Assembly: GCA_026931325.1 (NCBI GenBank)
Contig: JAIXLO010000126.1
Location: 83,617-147,616, forward strand
DNA: 64,000 bases
Source: Chitinophagales bacterium
GTDB taxonomy: Bacteria; Bacteroidota; Bacteroidia; Chitinophagales; Chitinophagaceae
Direction of reading: 5' to 3'
Below are positions 58,742-64,000 of the stretch, piece by piece; within the stretch, counting starts at the first letter, position 1; each line of letters starts with the position of its first letter. The notes under the pieces were generated by a model that saw only the letters and a list, made by a program, of their open reading frames with translations, did not search any database and was not told where the DNA came from. The translations under genes were made by a program, and so were the position numbers.

Positions 58742-59959
58742 TTAATTTCTTCCTCTTCTATGATTTCCTCTATGTGAGTGCTTGTTATTTGAAGAAGTAG
58801 ATTTATTATTATCAATTTTTGTTTCAATTTCTTTTTTTTCACCTACTATCGTTTTATTTTCTTTATTTTGATTTTTCCTTCTACGTTCTGTTTTTTCTAA
58901 ACTTCTTAAACTTATTTGTCCAACAACATCAGCAAATTGTAATTCTATATTTTTTTGTTTGTGAGAAATAATTTCTACAGCTTCTAAATCATCAGGTTTT
59001 TTTCCTTTAGCATTTAGCTCTTGTATTTCTTTTACTCTTTGTAATGTTAATGGATAATGTTTATTGCTTCCTTCAATACTATACCACATAAGGTTTTTAA
59101 AAATATCTTTTTTAATTAAAGTGGCTTTACCTCTGGCAGTTTCCAAAGTATCTGCATTATCTGGAAAATATTGAAGTGCATCTAAATAAGTATCTAATTC
59201 AAAATTCAAACAACATTTTAATCTACCACATTGACCACTAAGTTTTGTTTGATTAATACTAAGGTTTTGATAACGAGCAGCAGCAGTACTAACACTTTTA
59301 AAATCATTCATCCATGTACTACAACAAAGTTCTCTTCCACAACTACCAATTCCTCCAACTTTTGCTGCTTCTTGCCTTATACCAATTTGTCTCATCTCTA
59401 CCTTTAGCTTAAATTCAGAAGCATATTGTTTTATTAATTCTCTAAAATCAACTCTATCATCTGCTGTATAATAAAAAGTTGCTTTTTTTCCATCAGCCTG
59501 AATTTCTACTTCAGTAATTTTCATTTGCAAATTGTGTTGTATAGCAAACTCCCTACTTTTAGCTTGTACACTTGGCTCTCTATCTTTATTGTATCTATAA
59601 GATTCCAGATCTCTATCATTGCTTTTACGAATAACTTTTTTCATATCAGGGTTAAACTCGTCAACACCTTTTTTCTTCATTTGTAATCTTACTAATTCTC
59701 CTGTTAAAGAAACCTCACCTACATCAAAACCATTTACACCTTCTACAGTTACATAATCTCCTTTTTCTAAAGAATGTGAATATACATTTCTGAAAAAATC
59801 TTTTCTGCTTCCATGTTTAAAGCTTACTTCTATCACTTTGCAACTATCTTCAACATCTGCAACAGGTATATTAGCTAACCAATCATACACATCCATACGA
59901 TTACAACCACCAGTTCTACAGTTTTTATAATTGCTAGCACCACACGAACTATAACTCAT
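58742..59959 (-). CDS. ricT: RicT/YaaT family PSP1-domain protein
   Basis: 405 aa. The PSP1 domain (about 40-200) is followed by the cysteine set C207, C212, C213 (GSCGRELCCSTWM) and C244, C249, C250 (GQCGRLKCCLNFE), the pattern of RicT, a subunit of an iron-sulfur complex that affects RNase Y-dependent mRNA processing in Bacillus. A third, N-terminal group of cysteines (SSCGASNYKNC, GGC) is present. The C-terminal tail is low-complexity, basic and Asn/Ser/His-rich. The other Ric subunits are not nearby, so its Bacteroidota role is uncertain. Confidence 0.9.
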   Translation of the reverse strand: MSYSSCGASNYKNCRTGGCNRMDVYDWLANIPVADVEDSCKVIEVSFKHGSRKDFFRNVYSHSLEKGDYVTVEGVNGFDVGEVSLTGELVRLQMKKKGVDEFNPDMKKVIRKSNDRDLESYRYNKDREPSVQAKSREFAIQHNLQMKITEVEIQADGKKATFYYTADDRVDFRELIKQYASEFKLKVEMRQIGIRQEAAKVGGIGSCGRELCCSTWMNDFKSVSTAAARYQNLSINQTKLSGQCGRLKCCLNFELDTYLDALQYFPDNADTLETARGKATLIKKDIFKNLMWYSIEGSNKHYPLTLQRVKEIQELNAKGKKPDDLEAVEIISHKQKNIELQFADVVGQISLRSLEKTERRRKNQNKENKTIVGEKKEIETKIDNNKSTSSNNKHSHRGNHRRGRN

Positions 59960-60314
59960 TGTATTTATAATTAAACAAATAATTTTAAAATAATTAATAA
60001 AGTGATTTAAAAGAAATGAGCAAGAAGTTTAAAATATTGATAAATTAGCCCAAAAAGAATTTTTTGAATGATAATTAAACAAGCTATAAAATATATTTTT
60101 TAATTATTAAAAACAATACTTACTAATTTCTATTTATCACTTATAGTAAAGAAAAGTATTTTTTATTACTCTTCTGTTCTAACAAAGATAAGGATTAAAA
60201 AATTATAAGTTTTATGATTACTTTGTTTTAACTAATGATTTCATCAATTATAAAAACAAACTATATTGCAATAAATCTATACTTTATTAGTTAAATAAAT
60301 TAAAATAAAATCTT
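59960..60314. other. 355-bp AT-rich intergenic region upstream of ricT
   Basis: Must contain the ricT promoter (minus strand) and the promoter of the small ORF at 60315 (plus strand). I found no exact TAnnTTTG element on either side and no repeat or RNA structure I can support. Confidence 0.55.
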
Positions 60315-60482
60315 GTGAGAAAATATATAAAACTTATTCTTGGTATAGCATTAATGATTAGTTCATTATATAGTGCTACATTAAAAATAGAAACTACATG
60401 GCATTATTTTGGAAATGGAGTTTTATTTGGTTTAGGATTTGCCTTAGTTGTTATTCAATTATTTAAATTAAAAAAGTCTTAA
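60315..60482 (+). CDS. Small predicted membrane protein, 55 aa
   Basis: A short reading frame from GTG encodes MRKYIKLILGIALMISSLYS and then ATLKIETTWHYFGNGVLFG to the end FKLKKS. It has two hydrophobic helices (about 5-20 and 33-49), a short loop and basic ends, the look of a real small membrane protein. It stops 49 bp before the crotonase homologue and may share its transcript. No family is recognised and the GTG start lacks clear support. Confidence 0.5.
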   Translation: MRKYIKLILGIALMISSLYSATLKIETTWHYFGNGVLFGLGFALVVIQLFKLKKS

Positions 60483-60531
60483 CGTTTAAATAAGTAGTTT
60501 TAGAAAAATAAGAAATTAAAAAATATTTTTT

Positions 60532-61311
60532 ATGATAGAACAAGTAAAAGAAGGATATGTAAAAGTAGAAAGTGAGCATGGTATTGTTACTGTTGAATTT
60601 CATCATCCTCAAAGTAATTCATTACCAGGAAAACTTTTAGATACTTTAGCAAAAGATATTCATGCAGCAGGTATTCATCCAGAAACTAAAGTAATTATCT
60701 TAAGAAGTACTGGTACTAAGGTTTTTTGTAGTGGTGCAAGTTTTGATGAACTGGCAGCTATAAAAACAGAAGAAGAAGGCTTGAAATTTTTTAGTGGTTT
60801 TGCCAATGTGATTAATGCAATGCGTAAAGCACCACAATTAATTATTGCAAGAGTACATGGGAAATGTGTAGGTGGTGGTGTAGGTCTTGCAGCAGCAGCA
60901 GATTATACTATTGCTTGTGAAGGAGCTGATGTAAAATTGAGTGAATTAGCTGTTGGCATTGGTCCTTTTGTTGTTGGTCCAGCTGTTGAAAGAAAATTAG
61001 GATTGAGTGCTTTTTCTCAATTAGCAATTGATGCTAATTTATGGAGACCAGCAGATTGGGCAAGAAGAAAAGGTTTATTTGCAGAATTGCATAATGATGT
61101 TGAAGGTATGGATGATAGTATAGTAAGATTATCAACTTCTTTATCAAAATCAAGCATTGAAGCTATTAAAGAATTGAAAAAAATATTTTGGAAAAATACA
61201 GAACATTGGGATTCATTGTTAGCAGAAAGAGCAGCTATAAGTGGTAAGCTTATTTTAAGTGATTATAGTAAAAACTTTATTGACAAGTTTAAAGCTAAGA
61301 CAAAAAAGTAA
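60532..61311 (+). CDS. Enoyl-CoA hydratase/isomerase homologue with one catalytic Glu
   Basis: 259-aa crotonase fold. The oxyanion regions VFCSGASFDEL and CVGGGVGLAAA are present, but the first catalytic glutamate is replaced: GGGVGLA has G118 where hydratases have Glu. The second, E138 in KLSELAVGIGP, is kept. One-glutamate members include isomerases and other acyl-CoA enzymes, so hydratase activity should not be assumed. The nearest match in type is the methylglutaconyl-CoA hydratase/isomerase branch (low certainty). A strong hairpin follows. Confidence 0.88.
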   Translation: MIEQVKEGYVKVESEHGIVTVEFHHPQSNSLPGKLLDTLAKDIHAAGIHPETKVIILRSTGTKVFCSGASFDELAAIKTEEEGLKFFSGFANVINAMRKAPQLIIARVHGKCVGGGVGLAAAADYTIACEGADVKLSELAVGIGPFVVGPAVERKLGLSAFSQLAIDANLWRPADWARRKGLFAELHNDVEGMDDSIVRLSTSLSKSSIEAIKELKKIFWKNTEHWDSLLAERAAISGKLILSDYSKNFIDKFKAKTKK

Positions 61312-61334
61312 TCTTATACAATTATTAAAAAATT

Positions 61335-61376
61335 AGGGGCAAATTCAAGAATGAATTCGCCCCTTTCTTTTTGCTA
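61335..61376. terminator. Bidirectional terminator between crotonase homologue and metalloprotease
   Basis: AGGGGC-A-AATTC (61335-61346) pairs with GAATT-C-GCCCCT (61353-61364), one internal mismatch, 6-nt loop. T-rich on the right and A-rich on the left, so it can serve both convergent genes. Confidence 0.8.
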
Positions 61377-61386
61377 TTCGAAAACC

Positions 61387-63936
61387 CTATTTAGGCTGTA
61401 AAGCCAATTTTATTCTATCAACTATATCTTGATAATGATATTTAGTAAGTTTATCTGCTGTAACAGGAATAACTGCTGTTAGTTTAGATTGTAATGCTCT
61501 TAGTTGTCCACGAGCATAAGAAACTACATCTGTATTTTTTATATCAGCACCTATTGTTATTGACCTTGTACCAAAGGTTAAAGTTTGTGGAACGTGTGTA
61601 AGTATTGATATCAAGTTAGAAACATGAGCTTTTTGTAAGTTTCTTCTGTAAACATCAGGAGTTTTTCTTTGTGCCATTTCGCTCCAGATTGCATTTTTAG
61701 TATCATCCATTAAATCATTAAATAAATAAACATTTGCATTACCAAAACGATTGGCAGAAATTATCATTCTATTAAGTCTTGCAGGGTCTAATAAACTATT
61801 TAATGCAGATACTTGAATTGTTTGTAATCTTTCAGTAGAAATCGGATTTTGTATTTTATTTAAAATACCCTTATCTAATAACCAAGTTGGAGTAGTAAAT
61901 ACTTGAGTATTTAAGAAATTAAATGCTTCTTTTTGCATTGCTCTTGGAACAAATTCGTAAATATCTCCTGCTTGACTACTACTTTTATAAGTTTCATAAA
62001 CACCACCAATATTTCTAAGAACATGTCCAATATATCTGTTATATTGACCAATTAATTCACCATAAATTTCACCTAAATTTTTATAACCTTCTTCACCTTC
62101 TTCTTTAGTCCATTCTGGTAAATTAACAATAATTCTTTTTAAATTTTTAATTCCATATTCACTTGCTTTCATTGCGTTATCACCAAGGTCTTCAGTTTGT
62201 GTTTGAGGGTTTACCATATTACCTAATTCATAAGTACCAAACCAACGACGAGGATTTTCTGCTAAAGCTTTTACAATTAATTTATCGCTATTAACTTTTA
62301 GTTCTTCTTCAGTATTTCCTGGTATATAACCATAACCCCATTGAATTGCCCAAATATCATAATCACCAATACGTGGGAATAATCCTTTCTCAGAAATATT
62401 ATCTTCTGGTTGTGCTACATAATTAAAACGAGCATAATCCATAATGGAAGCTGTATGCCCATTTGCTTCTACCCAAGCTTTATCTCTTAATTTTTCAACA
62501 GGTGTTCTACTACTGCTTCCCATGTTATGAAGTAATCCTAAAGTATGTCCAACTTCATGTGAAGAAACAAAACGAATTAATTGTCCCATTAACTCATCAT
62601 CAAATACCATTTTTCTTGCACGAGGATCTACTGCTGCTGTTTGAATCATATACCAATCGTGTACAAGTTTCATTACATTATGATACCAACCAATGTGGCT
62701 TTCTAAAATTTCGCCACTTCGAGGGTCATGCACATTAGGTCCATAAGCATTTTCTATATCAGAAGCAAAGTATCTTATTACAGAAAAACGAGCATCTTCA
62801 AGACTCATTGTTGAATCATCTTTTGGCCATTCTTTAGCAGAGATTGCATTTTTAAATCCAGCTTTTTCAAATGCTTTTTGCCAATCATTTACACCAGCAA
62901 TTAAATAAGGAACCCATTTAGGAGGAGTTGCAGGATCTATGTAATATAAAATTGGTTTTGCAGGCTCTACTAATTCTCCTCTTTTCCATTTTTCTACATC
63001 TTCTGGTTTTGGTTCTAATCTCCAACGAACAGCAAATGTTTCTTCCTCAACTCTTTGTTGGTTATCGCTGTATTTAACAAAATTGTCTGGGAAATATCCA
63101 ACTCTTCTATCCCATGCTCTTTTAGCCATTGGTTTTTCTGGAAGTAATATCATTGAAGTATTCAATTCCATAGTTACTGCACCAGCATCGCTTGCAGCAG
63201 GAAAGCTTCTTGAATTAGAAGTTGAAGCACCCATTCCTGCAGGTATTGGAGATGATACAAAAGTTTTTACAGTTCTGATTTCTGTATTTATTGGATAGGT
63301 ATTAATGCTTTGGATGTAACTTCTATCAGGTGAAATCATTGACAAGTTAAGGCTTCTTTTTCTACTTGGATTAATACTTACAATTTGATTATCTCCTTTA
63401 AAGAAATCTGTAACATCAATTATACTGCTTGTGCTGTCTTTACCAAATGCTTTGATGTCAAATGCAGCAGCAATAGCATTTAAATATGAATTATTAACTG
63501 CTCTGTATATTTTTTGTGTACTATCTGCTACACTAATTAATGTAACAGTTCTAATAAAAATATTATCGTTAGGACCTTTTTCGAAAGTTAATGTTTGTTG
63601 ATTAGCAACTTCCCCACCATACATTCCAACACCACCTGGCACTTTACTATATCTTGTAACACACATAATTTCTCTTCCTAAAAGTGAATTAGGAATTTCG
63701 AAAAAATATCTATCCTCAACTTTATGTACAGTAAATAAACCATTTTTAGAAATAGCTTTATCTGTAATTACTTCTTTATAAGGTTTTGGTCCTGTCTTTG
63801 GTTTTCCAGTAGCTTGAGGTGGCATTGGTTTAGCTACAGTTGGTGTTGTGTCTTTTGCAGGAGGAGCTGATCTTCTTTGAGCAACTGCAAAATTTACAGT
63901 TACTGCTACAACTGCAATCAAAAGAATTCTTTTCAT
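61387..63936 (-). CDS. Secreted zinc metalloprotease (DUF5117/DUF5118 type)
   Basis: 849 aa with a signal peptide (MKRILLIAVVAVTVNFAVAQ) and a Pro-rich stretch (about 24-52). The zinc site is H460-E-x2-H464-x5-H470 in SSHEVGHTLGLLHN, a metzincin-like motif with a following MDYARF that may be the Met-turn. The flanking regions match the DUF5118 and DUF5117 domains in order, as in a family of large secreted Bacteroidota proteases. Residues from 650 to the end form the C-terminal domain. It stands alone at the right edge; its promoter is at about 63940-64000. Confidence 0.92.
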   Translation of the reverse strand: MKRILLIAVVAVTVNFAVAQRRSAPPAKDTTPTVAKPMPPQATGKPKTGPKPYKEVITDKAISKNGLFTVHKVEDRYFFEIPNSLLGREIMCVTRYSKVPGGVGMYGGEVANQQTLTFEKGPNDNIFIRTVTLISVADSTQKIYRAVNNSYLNAIAAAFDIKAFGKDSTSSIIDVTDFFKGDNQIVSINPSRKRSLNLSMISPDRSYIQSINTYPINTEIRTVKTFVSSPIPAGMGASTSNSRSFPAASDAGAVTMELNTSMILLPEKPMAKRAWDRRVGYFPDNFVKYSDNQQRVEEETFAVRWRLEPKPEDVEKWKRGELVEPAKPILYYIDPATPPKWVPYLIAGVNDWQKAFEKAGFKNAISAKEWPKDDSTMSLEDARFSVIRYFASDIENAYGPNVHDPRSGEILESHIGWYHNVMKLVHDWYMIQTAAVDPRARKMVFDDELMGQLIRFVSSHEVGHTLGLLHNMGSSSRTPVEKLRDKAWVEANGHTASIMDYARFNYVAQPEDNISEKGLFPRIGDYDIWAIQWGYGYIPGNTEEELKVNSDKLIVKALAENPRRWFGTYELGNMVNPQTQTEDLGDNAMKASEYGIKNLKRIIVNLPEWTKEEGEEGYKNLGEIYGELIGQYNRYIGHVLRNIGGVYETYKSSSQAGDIYEFVPRAMQKEAFNFLNTQVFTTPTWLLDKGILNKIQNPISTERLQTIQVSALNSLLDPARLNRMIISANRFGNANVYLFNDLMDDTKNAIWSEMAQRKTPDVYRRNLQKAHVSNLISILTHVPQTLTFGTRSITIGADIKNTDVVSYARGQLRALQSKLTAVIPVTADKLTKYHYQDIVDRIKLALQPK

Positions 63937-64000
63937 AATTTTTTATTAATTTATTTTAAGAATGTGCTAATATAAGAAAGCAATTTTTTAAAAAAAGAAA

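Noticed and set aside
1-64000. CRISPR array, tRNA, rRNA, riboswitch or origin
   Set aside because: No regularly spaced direct repeats, no cloverleaf-like sequences and no rRNA stretches were seen. The dnaB gap has no DnaA-box cluster that I can support.

Overview
The window is AT-rich (roughly 30% GC by eye), densely coded DNA from a member of the Bacteroidota, most likely a Chitinophagaceae-like lineage (order-level placement is inference). Support comes from Bacteroidota marker families (gliding lipoprotein GldB, DUF4290, DUF2480, DUF2911), BshA of bacillithiol synthesis, promoters with the Bacteroidota -7 motif TAnnTTTG, and the near absence of Shine-Dalgarno sequences. Most of the window is core chromosome. 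Accessory signals are one intact IS4-family insertion sequence, one acyltransferase gene bracketed by dispersed repeats, and one intergenic repeat island.

Left part (1-9.7 kb): a PAS-rich sensor kinase cut by the left edge, followed by a receiver-kinase hybrid; pyrD; mnmE on the opposite strand; then a lipid block with an enoyl-CoA hydratase, acpP, fabF and rnc; then lplA. The IS4-family element (9781-11158) has 17-bp perfect terminal inverted repeats and a 9-bp target duplication. From 11 to 19.8 kb lie a DUF2911 protein, a second sensor kinase, a MltD-like transglycosylase, tatA, purH, comEC and lhgO, mostly on the minus strand.

Middle part (19.9-39 kb): the rimP-nusA-infB operon, whose leader carries a terminator-like hairpin just before the first start codon, then polA. 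A minus-strand redox operon follows (peroxiredoxin, thioredoxin, small 84-aa protein), with DUF2480 and an alpha/beta hydrolase. Next come a hexapeptide acyltransferase between repeat copies, dnaB, a pair of M16 peptidases (one with and one without the zinc motif), a small membrane protein, dnaX and DUF4290. The 39.0-39.6 kb gap is filled with degenerate repeats.

Right part (39.6-64 kb): recQ-gldB (translationally coupled), a thiolase, a COG4299 membrane acyltransferase, bshA, a second alpha/beta hydrolase, an HSDL2-like SDR, a JmjC/cupin protein, two secreted amidohydrolases (one a double-module protein), a 593-aa family I cannot name with certainty followed by a phosphatidylserine decarboxylase, a tiny secreted Cys/Lys-rich protein with its own promoter and terminator, lspA, a PAP2 phosphatase, ricT, a 55-aa membrane ORF, a one-glutamate crotonase homologue and a secreted zinc metalloprotease.

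No rRNA, tRNA, CRISPR array or prophage was seen. I found no obviously new multi-gene defence or biosynthetic system. The signals most worth a second look are the dispersed palindromic repeats, the rimP leader hairpin, the 593-aa/PSD pair and the Cys/Lys-rich small protein.
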